Of a DNA stretch of 64,000 bases, positions 31,184-41,587 are shown one piece after another. Numbering within the stretch: the stretch's first letter is position 1; each line of letters begins with the position of its first letter. Position numbers and translations under genes: made by a program. Under the pieces are notes generated by a model. The model was given only the letters and a program-made list of their open reading frames with translations, made no database searches and was not told the origin of the DNA. This stretch comes from Mesorhizobium sp. GTDB taxonomy: Bacteria; Pseudomonadota; Alphaproteobacteria; Rhizobiales; Rhizobiaceae. The DNA is taken from contig SAQG01000021.1 of assembly GCA_004020315.1 (NCBI GenBank), forward strand, positions 35,719-99,718. Reading direction: 5' to 3'.

Positions 31184-31582
31184 ATGAGACTCCTCATCGC
31201 AGCAGCTCTCGCAACCATGACCTGCGAAGCGTCCAGCGCGCAGGAAATGAGCTATGGCGAGGCGGAGTACCTGAACTCATGCGCGGTCTGCCACGGTCTC
31301 GACGGCAAGGGCGATGGGCCCTTGGGCGATGTGTTGTTGAAGCGTCCGGCCGACCTGACGCGTCTTTCCGAACGGAACGGCGGCGCGTTTCCCTATTCGA
31401 GGGTCTTCGCGACTATCGACGGTCGCTATGCCTTGCCAAGCCATGGCGATCGCGAAATGCCGGTGTGGGGTCGACAGTTCCTCGAAGAAGACGCAAAGGT
31501 TTATGGCCCCAGTGGCGGCGAGGTCGTTACGACGGAACGCATTCACAACCTGGCCGCTTACATCGAAACGTTGCAGCATTAG
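31184..31582 (+). CDS. Class I c-type cytochrome
   Basis: Signal peptide, NSCAVCHGLDGKGDG (CxxCH), distal Met region. Confidence 0.85.
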   Translation: MRLLIAAALATMTCEASSAQEMSYGEAEYLNSCAVCHGLDGKGDGPLGDVLLKRPADLTRLSERNGGAFPYSRVFATIDGRYALPSHGDREMPVWGRQFLEEDAKVYGPSGGEVVTTERIHNLAAYIETLQH

Positions 31583-31674
31583 ACTTCGGCAACAGCGAAG
31601 TTTGCGCAAATGGCTTGCTGTATGTGGATGAATGGTGCACGTGCCGAAGCGCCAATCAACTGGCTCTGGACGCT

Positions 31675-32613
31675 ATGATTGATATCAGCCCGAGGTTGGA
31701 CGAGCGCCTTGGCCGGATTCATGCCAGGCAGCGTCTAGGGGTCGAAGAGGACCACGAAGCCCAGGTTTTCGGCCACGGCCTGAATTTCTTCCATTTGGAG
31801 AATTGGTATTCGATCCACGCGGCAATCCGCTACGGGCTGCGGTTAACTGGCCTCTATGGGCGTGGGCGCCGCAATGCCGCAAACGTCCAACTCCGCGTCA
31901 ACACGATTGCGTCGGCAAGCTTGCCACGTAGTTTTGACGGATTCCGGATCCTCCACCTCAGCGATTTGCATGCGGACATGAGCGGCCCCGCAATGGATCG
32001 CGTCACCGAACTCGTCGCCGATCTCGACTATGACATTTGCGTGCTGACCGGCGATTTCCGTGCAAAGACCTTCGGTCCCTTTGAAGCTGCCGTAGACGGC
32101 ATCGCCCGTATGCGAGCCTCTCTCAAGGGTCCGCTATACGGGGTGCTCGGCAACCACGATACAGTTCGAATGGTTCCAGCCTTGGAGGACATGGGCATTC
32201 GCATGCTGATGAACGAACTCGAAGTGATCGAGCGGAGCGGAGAGCGCATCTATCTCGCTGGAATAGACGACGCGCACTTCTTCCGGGTCGACAATATCGA
32301 AAAGGCGGCTGCCGATATGCCAGCCGACGCATTTTCAATGCTGCTTTCGCATACTCCCGAGATCTATCGCCAGGCAGCTCACGCTGGATTCGACGTGCTG
32401 CTCGCAGGTCACACCCATGGCGGCCAGATCTGTCTGCCAGGGGGCATCCCGATCACCTTGGATTCGAAACTCCCGCGGACGATGGGCGCCGGCGCGTGGA
32501 TGTTCCATGCCATGATGGGTTACACATCAGTTGGCGCCGGATCGAGTGTCGTTGCAGTACGGCTGAACTGTCTTCCCGAGATCACACTCCACCGTCTGGC
32601 CCGCAAGGATTAG
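31675..32613 (+). CDS. Metallophosphoesterase (calcineurin-like)
   Basis: ILHLSDLHAD, LTGDF, GNHD, LAGHTHGGQI motifs. Confidence 0.9.
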   Translation: MIDISPRLDERLGRIHARQRLGVEEDHEAQVFGHGLNFFHLENWYSIHAAIRYGLRLTGLYGRGRRNAANVQLRVNTIASASLPRSFDGFRILHLSDLHADMSGPAMDRVTELVADLDYDICVLTGDFRAKTFGPFEAAVDGIARMRASLKGPLYGVLGNHDTVRMVPALEDMGIRMLMNELEVIERSGERIYLAGIDDAHFFRVDNIEKAAADMPADAFSMLLSHTPEIYRQAAHAGFDVLLAGHTHGGQICLPGGIPITLDSKLPRTMGAGAWMFHAMMGYTSVGAGSSVVAVRLNCLPEITLHRLARKD

Positions 32614-33107
32614 TAGGGTCTGTCTCTGATACGCAGCATGTAGAGAAGCCGGGACACCACGAGTTCGCCAATCCAGAACGAGCCGACACCGATCAGAATG
32701 TCCCAAACCGAAAATCCCACGAGGTCCTTGACCGCAAGGAAAGGCAACAGGGATTCCGGCACCTGATCGAAGCCTGGCGCCTCGGCGCTCGGAGCCAAGC
32801 GCAAACGACGCTTGAGGAAGCTCGATAGCATGTCGCCAATCATGGCGATCAAACCTACGAGCGCTCCGGTTTCAATGTCCAGCCCCACAAGAGGACCGCC
32901 CATCGCAGCTGCCGTGATGGCTAGCACGAGACCGCGAAGAGTCTTTGACCGACCCAGGAGCGGCTGTCCGTCCCAGAAAAGCCAACCACCATCGATCGGC
33001 CATGCGAGCCACTCGCCAAGCATTTTCTTGGCGATAACAGGCACGCCGTTGGCGAGGGTCAGCAAGATGAGGCACTGACCAATCGACCAGAAATGAAGCT
33101 CGGTCAT
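32610..33107 (-). CDS. CDP-archaeol synthase-like (DUF46/CarS) membrane protein
   Basis: DGGWLFWDGQPLLGRSKTLRGL and GLIAMIGDMLSSFLKRRLRL fit the CarS/DUF46 family. Confidence 0.7.
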   Translation of the reverse strand: MTELHFWSIGQCLILLTLANGVPVIAKKMLGEWLAWPIDGGWLFWDGQPLLGRSKTLRGLVLAITAAAMGGPLVGLDIETGALVGLIAMIGDMLSSFLKRRLRLAPSAEAPGFDQVPESLLPFLAVKDLVGFSVWDILIGVGSFWIGELVVSRLLYMLRIRDRPY

Positions 33108-33217
33108 GATGTTCTCATAATGCAGGGTCCGGGGTCCTTGCGAAAAATCGCGCGCCAGCCCTTAAGCCGGTCGGGTTGCCTTCCTCCGATAACGCGCTTC
33201 ACTACTACTAGTTTTCT

Positions 33218-34006
33218 TCAGAATGATGATGCACTACCCGAGTGGGCCGCTGTTGGCGGCCGGATGGCAAGATCGTCGCGACCGGACATCGTGACGAGCT
33301 GACGCTTATTGAGAACGTCAAAATCACTCGCGTTGCGGATTTTGATGATGCCCTTGCGGGTCATCTCGTGGATGACGCGACTAATGGTCTCCCCGGTTGT
33401 CCCAAGATAGCTGGCCACGTCACGGCGACTGATAGGTACATGGATCGAGAGGCTTGCGCCGGGCGTCCATCCATCTGCACCGCTACGACGGCACAGTATC
33501 AAGAAGAAACTGGCAATTCGTTCCGGGGTCGTCTGGCAGCCAAGCAGCAGCATCCAATTGCGCGCTGCATCCAGCTCGTTCAGCGTGCTCAACATCAGCT
33601 GATGCTCAAGCTCGGGAAAGCGCTCCGTCAATCTTTCGAAGGCGCGACGCTCATAACAACACAGGGTCACATCGGATGCCGCCTCGATGGCGTAATCGGA
33701 AAGGCCGCCGAAGACTCGGCCAAAGAAATCTGACTGAAACAGCAAGCCGACGAGCTGCTGGCGCCCGTCTTCCAGCGACTTCTGCATTCGCAACACGCCG
33801 GACACGACGATGCCAACAAAGGAAGTGGCCTCCATTTCGGCCAGCACGGTTTCGCCGTTGCGATAAGTTCGGTGATGAGAAAGCTTGGCGAGTTCCTTCT
33901 GCAAGCCGACGTTGACCCTGTTGCAGAGCGAGGTTTTGCGCACGGCGCATCGATCACAGGGCGTTAGAACTCGGACAAAGGGCAAGGCTTTCACAGAAAT
34001 ATCCAA
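33218..34006 (-). CDS. Crp/Fnr-family regulator with FNR-type Cys cluster
   Basis: CDRCAVRKTSLC (C-x2-C-x7-C) plus central VTLCCYERR; HTH ISRRDVASYLGTTGETISRVIHEM. Confidence 0.9.
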   Translation of the reverse strand: MDISVKALPFVRVLTPCDRCAVRKTSLCNRVNVGLQKELAKLSHHRTYRNGETVLAEMEATSFVGIVVSGVLRMQKSLEDGRQQLVGLLFQSDFFGRVFGGLSDYAIEAASDVTLCCYERRAFERLTERFPELEHQLMLSTLNELDAARNWMLLLGCQTTPERIASFFLILCRRSGADGWTPGASLSIHVPISRRDVASYLGTTGETISRVIHEMTRKGIIKIRNASDFDVLNKRQLVTMSGRDDLAIRPPTAAHSGSASSF

Positions 34007-34650
34007 CTCACCGTTGTGTCAAATAAGGCCGCTTAAAGCGAAGGCCGACTTGGACTGAAACTCGTTCAATTTCCTACTGTCGTCTTTGTCCTGAATCAAA
34101 TTGAGATCAGGTATGTTCAGACCCGCCTCGTCAAGCAGTCGATCCGACCTGTGGCGCATGCCAACGTCGCTCGCTTTCACAAAATCCTTTCTCACGAACC
34201 GGACGCGGAATGAACCGCTGTTTAGGGAAGGCGGGAGGCGCCTTTGGCTGGGTGTAGACAATCGACAAGCATTTACCTGAGATGCTCATCAAAAGGCATG
34301 GCGGCCTCAGGGCAATTAAGGATGCTCCGTGTGGGAATAAAAGTGCGGATCGTCCATTGAAACTGAGAGGTCCATAAAGCCAGTGCCGCCGCTCTCGGCG
34401 ATCGAGCTGAGCTCCTCATCGAAGGCCGCTTCTCCCGTCAGGTTGCGGCATCGGAGCTGGCGGGGCCGGCCCCAATGGTCGCCGATGGTGCCGACCTCAC
34501 TCGAGGGCCACAGGATGCGCCGGCCCCATCAAACGGCTCCACTGCCGCCTCCATCAAGTACCTAGGTAATTCCCCGTAGGGACATAACCGAATTTCGCGA
34601 GACGTGAATTCGCGCGATTGCTGTCACACGGATCAACCGGGAAAACAGCC

Positions 34651-35295
34651 ATGCAAACCTACGCAGCCCTCAGAATTGCACTGTCGCCAAGCTCCACCCA
34701 GTCGAGCCTGCGAGAGGCTTTCGACGCGCCGTTACAGCCGGTCAGCTTCTTCCCCGCCGGCTCGGAAATCTATGCCCAGGGCGAGAAGGCGGGAGCCTTC
34801 TACCAGGTCGAGTTTGGCGCCGTCCGTGTCTACCGCCTGCTTGCCGACGGCCGCCGTCAGATAAGCGCCTTCCATCTGGCCGGAGAGACATTCGGTTTCG
34901 AAGCCGACACTACCCATCATTTCTTCGCCGAAGCCATCAACGCCACTGGTGTCCGCGTCTTCCGCTTTGCCACTGGTGCGGATATCTCCAGTCAGCTGCT
35001 GCCGTTGGCGCTCAAGGGCCTGACGAGAGCGCAGGAACACCTCTTGGTCCTCGGCCGCCAGAACGCCATCGAACGCGTCGCCGCGTTCCTGGTCGACATG
35101 GCGGAGCGGCAGGGCGGGTTGCGGCAGGTCGAACTGCCGATGTCGCGCATGGATATCGGCGACTATCTCGGCCTCACCATTGAGACTGTATCGCGGGTCT
35201 TCACCCGGCTGAAGGACAAGGGCGTCATCCGCCTGCCCAGCCTGCGCAGCATCGAGATCGTCAAACACGACACGCTTCTCATTATGAGCGAGTGA
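34651..35295 (+). CDS. Crp/Fnr-family regulator, FixK-like (no N-terminal Cys cluster)
   Basis: cNMP-like fold; HTH MSRMDIGDYLGLTIETVSRVFTRLKDKGVI. Confidence 0.88.
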   Translation: MQTYAALRIALSPSSTQSSLREAFDAPLQPVSFFPAGSEIYAQGEKAGAFYQVEFGAVRVYRLLADGRRQISAFHLAGETFGFEADTTHHFFAEAINATGVRVFRFATGADISSQLLPLALKGLTRAQEHLLVLGRQNAIERVAAFLVDMAERQGGLRQVELPMSRMDIGDYLGLTIETVSRVFTRLKDKGVIRLPSLRSIEIVKHDTLLIMSE

Positions 35296-35376
35296 CGCAA
35301 CTTGGTTAGGCAGCGCGCGCGGCAGACCGCAGGCGGTCGCTGTCAATACCCGTTCAAACGATTGTATAGGCAGAAA

Positions 35377-35901
35377 ATGACTACGGAGAGAAATAATACT
35401 CTTACCACACGCACGGGATTTCAGTTCGAAGTGCGCCGTGCACGCCCCGAAGACGAGCTAACCTTAGCCGAGTTCTTTACCCATGTGACGCCGGCTGACC
35501 TGCGATTTCGTTTTCTCGGCGGAGTGAAGGTTTCGCATGAACGGCTCGTGTCGATGACTCGGTCCGATGATGCGGGCATATACAACTTCCTTGCCCTTGC
35601 CATGGACGGAATGCTGATTGCAGTCGCAACGCTGGCATGCGATGAGCCTCGCCGGCATGGAGAAGTCGCGATCTGCACGCGCGCAGATCACAAGCATTTG
35701 GGCGTCAGCTGGGAACTGCTCTCTTACATAGCGAAATACGCTGAGGAGCTGGGCCTCCATACAATCGAGTCGATCGAGAACCGCGAAAACCAAGCTGCCA
35801 TCGAGCTCGAACGCGAGATGGGATTCACTGTGGCGGCTTATCCTGACGATCCCACACTTGTCCTGGTTCGGCGGGACCTAAGAAGCCGACCAGCAGAGTA
35901 G
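35377..35901 (+). CDS. GNAT-family N-acetyltransferase
   Basis: EVRRARPEDELTLAEFF..., GVSWELLSYIAKYAEELGLHTIESIENRENQAAIELEREMGF. Confidence 0.8.
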   Translation: MTTERNNTLTTRTGFQFEVRRARPEDELTLAEFFTHVTPADLRFRFLGGVKVSHERLVSMTRSDDAGIYNFLALAMDGMLIAVATLACDEPRRHGEVAICTRADHKHLGVSWELLSYIAKYAEELGLHTIESIENRENQAAIELEREMGFTVAAYPDDPTLVLVRRDLRSRPAE

Positions 35902-36436
35902 CTGCCGGTGGAACGTGGACCGAAATCCATCAAACCAAACTCTGACGCACGCCCCACCTCCGTGTAGCGCCATTCAACACACCCCTTCTTGGCACGGCTC
36001 AGCAGGTGTGGCGGTAAGATTCCTGCTTGAAGGGCGATCGTTTACACCGGTGTTCCGATCCCAAGGGAGAGGCGGCGTTTCTCCTGTTCGGGACGCGCTG
36101 AGCTGGCGGTCGCGAAGGCCAGACGCTTTACCAGGATCGCCGTCCCCGCCCCTGGTCACTTGGCGGCGGGTTGAAGATTGTCTCGCGCACAAACTCGGCC
36201 AGAGCGGGCGGCTCTGTCTTTGAGTTGGCGGCACTTGGTTCGAAACCAGCACGTCAGATCGGTTCTAGCAATGGCTGACTGGTTTCTGTGACCGCCTTGG
36301 CTGCAAATGCGCCGCAAGACCGAGCCGAACCGTCGATCCAGCGAACATTTGACCAACCGGCGGGCGACGATCCGGCCGAACTCGCCTTTGCGGCAAAGGG
36401 CTTGCCGTGGCGATCTTACCCTGCACTCGATCACCA

Positions 36437-39400
36437 TCACGTCCTCAAGACCCGATAGATCGCCGGGATGACCAGCACCGTCAGCAAGGTCGAGGACGCG
36501 AGGCCGAACAGCAGTGAAATCGCCAGTCCCTGGAAGATCGGATCGGTCAGGATCACCGCCGCACCGATCATGGCCGCTAGCGCGGTGAGCAGGATCGGCT
36601 TGAACCTTATGGCGCCGGCCTCGATCAGAACCTCACCCAGCGGCCTGCCCGGCGAGGCGGCATGCCGGATGAAATCGACCAGCAGGATCGAATTGCGCAC
36701 GATGATGCCCGCCAGCGCGATGAAGCCTATCATCGACGTTGCCGAGAACGGCGCGCCGAACAGCCAGTGTCCGCCGAGAATGCCGATGAAGGTCAGCGGG
36801 ATCGGCGTCAGGATCACCAGCGGTACCTTGAACGAACCGAACTGGGCGACGACCAGGATATAGATGCCGAGCAGCGCGACGCCGAAGGCCGCACCCATGT
36901 CGCGGAACGTCACCCAGGTGACTTCCCATTCGCCATCCCACAGCAGCGTCGGCTTGCTTTCGTCCTCCGGCTGGCCATGCAGCGCGATCGAAGGCTTCGG
37001 CAATCCTGTCCAGTCCTGCGCGTCGATTGCCTGGCTTACGGCGAGCATCCCATAGATCGGCGCCTCGAAGCTGCCGGCAAGTTCGGCCGTCACCATTTCG
37101 GCGGCGCGGCCATTGTGCCGGAACACCGGAAAGGAGGCGCGTTCGTCAGCGACCCGCACCACATCCCCCAGTTCGACCACGCCACGGTCGCCGGGGAGCA
37201 CATTTGCTGGAATGGGCGTTGTCAGGAAACGTTCGTCCAGAGTCCTCTCGCCCTTCGGCCGCTCGATGCGGATCGGTATCGGCTGGCGGCCGCCGCGATG
37301 CGAATAGCCGACGGTCTCGCCGCCGTTGAGGATGGCGATCGTGTCGAACACATCGCTCTCCTCGACATGGAAGAACTCGGCATCGTCGGTGGAGATCGTG
37401 GTGCGCAGCCGGCGTGCCGGCTGTCCGTAGGAATTGTCGACGTCGACGATGAACGGAACGGAACGGAACGCCGCTTCGACCTTCGCGGCAACCTTGCGTC
37501 GCGCCTCGCCATCGGGGCCATATATCTCGGCCAGGAGCGTCGCCATCACGGGCGGCCCCGGAGGCGGCTCGACGACCTTCAGGCTGGTGCCGGCTGGAAC
37601 GGCGATCGATGCGATGCGTTGGCGAATATCCAGCGCGATGTCGTGACTCGAACGGATGCGTTCCGATTTCGGCGGAAGATTGAGCGCAACATCGCCCTGC
37701 TGCGGCTCGCTGCGCAGAAAGGAGTGTCGCACAAGCCCGTTGAAGTTGAAGGGCGCCGCGGTTCCGGCATGCGTCTGGGCCGATCGCACCTCGCTCAGTT
37801 CGAGAACCTTGCCGGCGACCGCCTGCGCCACCGCGTCGGTCGCCTCGACGGAGAATCCTTCCGGCAGGTCGATGGTCACCGAGAGTTCGGACTTGTTGTC
37901 GAAGGGCAGCAGTTTGACCGTGACATCCTTGGTGTAGAACAGGGCCAGCGAGCCAAGCGTGAGCACGCCGATCGCAAGCAGAAAGGCCCAGCTCGCCGTC
38001 TTCGACGACAGTATGGGCCGGGCGACGGCAGTGTAGACGCGGCCCAGCATGCCACCGCCGGCTTGATCGGCATGGGCATGCGCCGGCGACCGTCCGGCAA
38101 ACTTCAGCATCAACCACGGCGTCACCATCACCGCGACGAAGAAGGAAAAGATCATCGCCGCCGACGCATTGGCCGGGATCGGGCTCATATAGGGGCCCAT
38201 CATTCCCGAGACGAACAGCATCGGCAGCAGCGCGGCGACCACGGTCAAAGTGGCGACGATCGTCGGGTTGCCGACTTCCGCCACTGCCTCGATCGCTGCT
38301 TGCCGTCGATCGCGTCCGCCGCCCATCGCCCAGTGGCGGGAGATGTTCTCGATCACCACGATCGCATCGTCGACAAGGATGCCGATGGAAAAGATCAGCG
38401 CGAACAGCGAGACGCGGTTCAGCGTATAGCCCATGACGCGCGAGGCAGACAGCGTGAGCAGGATGGTGACGGGAATGACGATGGCGACCACCATGGCCTC
38501 GCGCCGGCCGATGGCGATCCAGACCAGCACAATGATCGAGATCGTCGCCAGCCCGAGATGGTAGAGAAGCTCGTTAGCCTTCTCGTTCGCCGTCTCGCCG
38601 TAGTCGCGCGTGACCTCGACCGACAGGTCGCCGGGGATCAGGCTGCCTTGCAGCACCTCGACCCGGTGCAGGATCGCCTCGGCAACCGACACCGCGTTGG
38701 CGCCGGCCCGCTTGGCTACCGCAACGGTCACCGACGGCACGCGCGTCACACTCGTCGCGGACCTTGTAAGCGTCGAGACAAGCACATCGCTGGTATCGGT
38801 CGCGAAGGCGACATCGGCCACGTCGCGGACATAGACGGGGCGGTTGTCACGCGAGGTCAGCAGCAGATTGCCGATCTGGTCGGGCGAACCCAAGGTCTCG
38901 CCCGCCACGATGTCGATCTGCTCGCCCGCATTGCGCACGCGTCCCGCCGGAAAGGCCTTGTTCGCGCCGGAAACCTTTGCCACAAGCTGCTGCAGCGTCA
39001 CGCCGTAGAGAGCGAGCTTTTCCGGGTTCGGGTTGACGCGGATGATCTCTCCGGTGTCGCCGACCAGATAGGTCAGCCCGACATTGTCGATCTTGGCGAT
39101 CTCGGTGCGCAGTTCGCGCGCGATGCGGGTCAGGTCGTTTGCCGTCAGGCGGTCAGCTGTTTCCGGTTTTGGCGACAGCGTCAGCGTGACGATCGCGACA
39201 TCGTCGATGCCGCGTCCGACGATGAGCGGCTCGGGCACACCGACGGGAATGCGGTCCATATTGGCGCGAACTTTGTCGTGGACGCGCAGCACGGCGGCGT
39301 CCGACGATGTGCCGACGACGAAGCGCGCGGTGACCATCACCTGGTCGTCGCGGCTTTGCGAATAGACATGCTCGACACCATCTATGCCCTTGACGATCGT

Positions 39401-39631
39401 CTCCAGCGGCTCGGTGATCAGCTTGACGGCGTCGTCGGCCTTCAGGCCGTCGGCCCGGACGAAGATGTCGACCATCGGCACCGATATCTGCGGCTCTTCC
39501 TCGCGCGGCAGCGTAAGCAGGGCCCCCAGCCCGAAGGCGAAGGCGGCAATCAGAAACAACGGCGCGAGCGGCGAGGCGATGAACGCCCGGGTCAGCCCGC
39601 CCGCGATGCCGACGGCAGCAGGACCTTTCAT
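36437..39631 (-). CDS. RND efflux transporter (AcrB/HAE1-like, 1064 aa)
   Basis: RND motifs; SIGILVDDAIVVIENISRHW and FIALAGIIVRNSILLVDFI. Confidence 0.95.
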   Translation of the reverse strand: MKGPAAVGIAGGLTRAFIASPLAPLFLIAAFAFGLGALLTLPREEEPQISVPMVDIFVRADGLKADDAVKLITEPLETIVKGIDGVEHVYSQSRDDQVMVTARFVVGTSSDAAVLRVHDKVRANMDRIPVGVPEPLIVGRGIDDVAIVTLTLSPKPETADRLTANDLTRIARELRTEIAKIDNVGLTYLVGDTGEIIRVNPNPEKLALYGVTLQQLVAKVSGANKAFPAGRVRNAGEQIDIVAGETLGSPDQIGNLLLTSRDNRPVYVRDVADVAFATDTSDVLVSTLTRSATSVTRVPSVTVAVAKRAGANAVSVAEAILHRVEVLQGSLIPGDLSVEVTRDYGETANEKANELLYHLGLATISIIVLVWIAIGRREAMVVAIVIPVTILLTLSASRVMGYTLNRVSLFALIFSIGILVDDAIVVIENISRHWAMGGGRDRRQAAIEAVAEVGNPTIVATLTVVAALLPMLFVSGMMGPYMSPIPANASAAMIFSFFVAVMVTPWLMLKFAGRSPAHAHADQAGGGMLGRVYTAVARPILSSKTASWAFLLAIGVLTLGSLALFYTKDVTVKLLPFDNKSELSVTIDLPEGFSVEATDAVAQAVAGKVLELSEVRSAQTHAGTAAPFNFNGLVRHSFLRSEPQQGDVALNLPPKSERIRSSHDIALDIRQRIASIAVPAGTSLKVVEPPPGPPVMATLLAEIYGPDGEARRKVAAKVEAAFRSVPFIVDVDNSYGQPARRLRTTISTDDAEFFHVEESDVFDTIAILNGGETVGYSHRGGRQPIPIRIERPKGERTLDERFLTTPIPANVLPGDRGVVELGDVVRVADERASFPVFRHNGRAAEMVTAELAGSFEAPIYGMLAVSQAIDAQDWTGLPKPSIALHGQPEDESKPTLLWDGEWEVTWVTFRDMGAAFGVALLGIYILVVAQFGSFKVPLVILTPIPLTFIGILGGHWLFGAPFSATSMIGFIALAGIIVRNSILLVDFIRHAASPGRPLGEVLIEAGAIRFKPILLTALAAMIGAAVILTDPIFQGLAISLLFGLASSTLLTVLVIPAIYRVLRT

Positions 39632-40590
39632 GGCGTGACCACGACATCGCCGGGCGCAAGACCGGTCAGGATCTCGACATAGTCGCCGTCGGCGCGCGCC
39701 ATCCGTTCGCCGGCGACCACTGCCCGATCGGCCTCGACGCCGGCGGCAACCGTGCGGACAAAATCGATCCCCGATCGGGTCTCGATCGCCGATGACGGGA
39801 CCAGCAGCGCAGAGCGCTCCGCGACCGGCAGCTCGACCAGCACCCGGGCGTCGATGAATTCGGTATCGAGGTTGTCGACCTCGACATCGGCGATGACGCG
39901 GCCATTGTCGATCTGCGGGTAGATCTTGGCGAGACGGCCGGCCAGTTCCGTGCCATTGGCATTAATGCGGATAGCGGCACCCTGCTTCAGCGTCGCCGCG
40001 TGGCGTTCGGGGATCGCCAGCCTCAGGAACACGCCGCCACCACCGATGGTCGCCACCACTTCGCCGGCCATGATCACGGCGCCGCGCGTGACCGGCACGG
40101 TCAGCACGCGTCCGTCGCCGGGTGCGAAAACATCTCCTTCGGCCCCCTGCTGCACGATCACCGAACGCTGCGCCTCGGTCGCGGCAAGCTGGTTGCGTGC
40201 TACGTCGACTTCGGTCCTGAGCTGATCGACCCGCTGCAAGGTCACGACGCCCCTGCCGACCAGTGTCTGACCGCGGGCCAGTTCGGACTGCGCCGTTGCC
40301 AGCTGCACCTGCAGGGCGCGAAGCTGGGCGTCCAGCGCCGCGACCTGAAAGGCGATCTTGTCGTCCTGGACGGTCGCGATCTTCTCGCCCGCCTTGACCA
40401 GATCGCCCTCGGTAACGGCCAGATCGACAATGAGGCCGCCAATGCGCGCGCGCGCCGGAATGGTGTTGCGCGCTTCGACTCGGCCATAGACCGCCTTCCA
40501 TTCGGTCACCGTCGTCGGTGCGAGCGTGAGCGTGCCGGCCAAGGCCGGTGAGCACGCCAGCAGCGCGCCGAGGAAAAGCAACTTGCGCAT
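39628..40590 (-). CDS. RND membrane fusion protein (periplasmic adaptor)
   Basis: Signal peptide, barrel-sandwich and coiled-coil pattern; overlaps the RND gene by 4 bp. Confidence 0.9.
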   Translation of the reverse strand: MRKLLFLGALLACSPALAGTLTLAPTTVTEWKAVYGRVEARNTIPARARIGGLIVDLAVTEGDLVKAGEKIATVQDDKIAFQVAALDAQLRALQVQLATAQSELARGQTLVGRGVVTLQRVDQLRTEVDVARNQLAATEAQRSVIVQQGAEGDVFAPGDGRVLTVPVTRGAVIMAGEVVATIGGGGVFLRLAIPERHAATLKQGAAIRINANGTELAGRLAKIYPQIDNGRVIADVEVDNLDTEFIDARVLVELPVAERSALLVPSSAIETRSGIDFVRTVAAGVEADRAVVAGERMARADGDYVEILTGLAPGDVVVTP

Positions 40591-40600
40591 TCTACTGCTC

Positions 40601-40813
40601 CTAGAATGCGCATCCCGGCTTGATGCCGAGCTTCCGGAAGATCATCGCCGCCGGGCAGAAGCCGGTGAACGCGGATTGCAGCATGTTGAGCCCGACGAAG
40701 ACCGTCAGCCAGACAAACAGCGGCGAAACCCAGACGGTGAGCGCGACGGACAGCAGCACCATGAAGCCTGCGAACGCAAGAACGGAACGGTCAAGTGACA
40801 TTGTCATCTCCAT
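40601..40813 (-). CDS. DUF2892/YgaP-like inner membrane protein
   Basis: GLNMLQSAFTGFCPAAMIFRKLGIKPGCAF motif. Start may be 40801. Confidence 0.85.
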   Translation of the reverse strand: MEMTMSLDRSVLAFAGFMVLLSVALTVWVSPLFVWLTVFVGLNMLQSAFTGFCPAAMIFRKLGIKPGCAF

Positions 40814-40816
40814 TTG

Positions 40817-40830
40817 TATATGATCATATA
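40817..40830. promoter_or_regulatory. AT-rich palindrome TATATGATCATATA (candidate ArsR-family operator)
   Basis: Perfect 14-bp palindrome just upstream of the DUF2892-MFP-RND operon. Confidence 0.5.
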
Positions 40831-40991
40831 TAAATATAAAAACGTTACGGTTGACCGCAAGAGGCGGTGTCGATTTCGCGGTCCGCGGCTTAAGGCCACG
40901 CCCGCCGCCCTAGCGGGAAAAGCGGGCTGCGCAGGGTGGGTCTCGATCAGGCGCCGGGCACGCCCACGTCCGCCTCGATCTTGATTTCCTT

Positions 40992-41464
40992 TTGAGCTTG
41001 TCCATGCCGAGCACCTGCAGAGCCAGGCGCTCATAGAAAGGCTCGGACTTTTCGGTTCTTATCTTGTGGAGGAAATACGTTTCGAAACCGACCTTGGCGG
41101 TGTGCACGATTTGTCGGAGGACGACCAGTTGAGGTTGCGCGGCGGAATTTGCGGCTGCGCCACGAAGGCGAGCCGGATTTGCCGAAATCGGCGAGGCAGG
41201 CCGCGTTCCATGTACCCTGCGTCGGGTCCCATTCCCTCTACCAGCCGGCCAATTTTGCGGGCCGTCGGCGTGACCATGGATTCGATCATGAGGCCGGCCT
41301 TCGCACCCACGGAACCGGCTTCTTGCCGACCGGCGGGACGGCGACGCGGACGCGAACCGCGAACTTGACGACGGAAACTTTGTGTTCTCTGGCCAGTTCG
41401 TCGCGAAGCTCGTAGGCCATGATGGTGCCGCCCAGACCGGCCCCGTGACGACAACATCCGTCAT
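40992..41464 (-). pseudogene. Degraded sulfide:quinone-oxidoreductase-like flavoprotein
   Basis: Fragments in three frames: GAGLGGTIMAYELRDELAREHKVSVV; GAKAGLMIESMVTPTARKIGRLVEG; HTAKVGFETYFLHKIRTEKSEPFYERLALQVLGMDKLK. Confidence 0.65.
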
Positions 41465-41573
41465 GCTTTTGCTCCTGTGCGGCGTCACTCGAAGCGCTAC
41501 GCCGGCCGTCACCTGTTTCCGACGACTGTGGGCCGAAGTTGTTTAATTCTGGATCGTCGTTGCTGGCCGCGCC

Positions 41574-41587
41574 TTGATGCGGGTCAA
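41574..41587. promoter_or_regulatory. FNR/FixK-like box TTGATGCGGGTCAA
   Basis: One mismatch; upstream of the SQR-like pseudogene. Confidence 0.5.

Noticed and set aside
33310-33325. TTGAGAACGTCAA in the FNR-like regulator gene
   Set aside because: Spacer is one base short (TTGA-N5-TCAA) and it lies inside coding sequence.
36662-39682. 1006-aa plus-strand ORF
   Set aside because: Antisense to the well-supported RND gene; composition is Arg/Asp/His/Gln-rich, typical of a GC-rich shadow frame.
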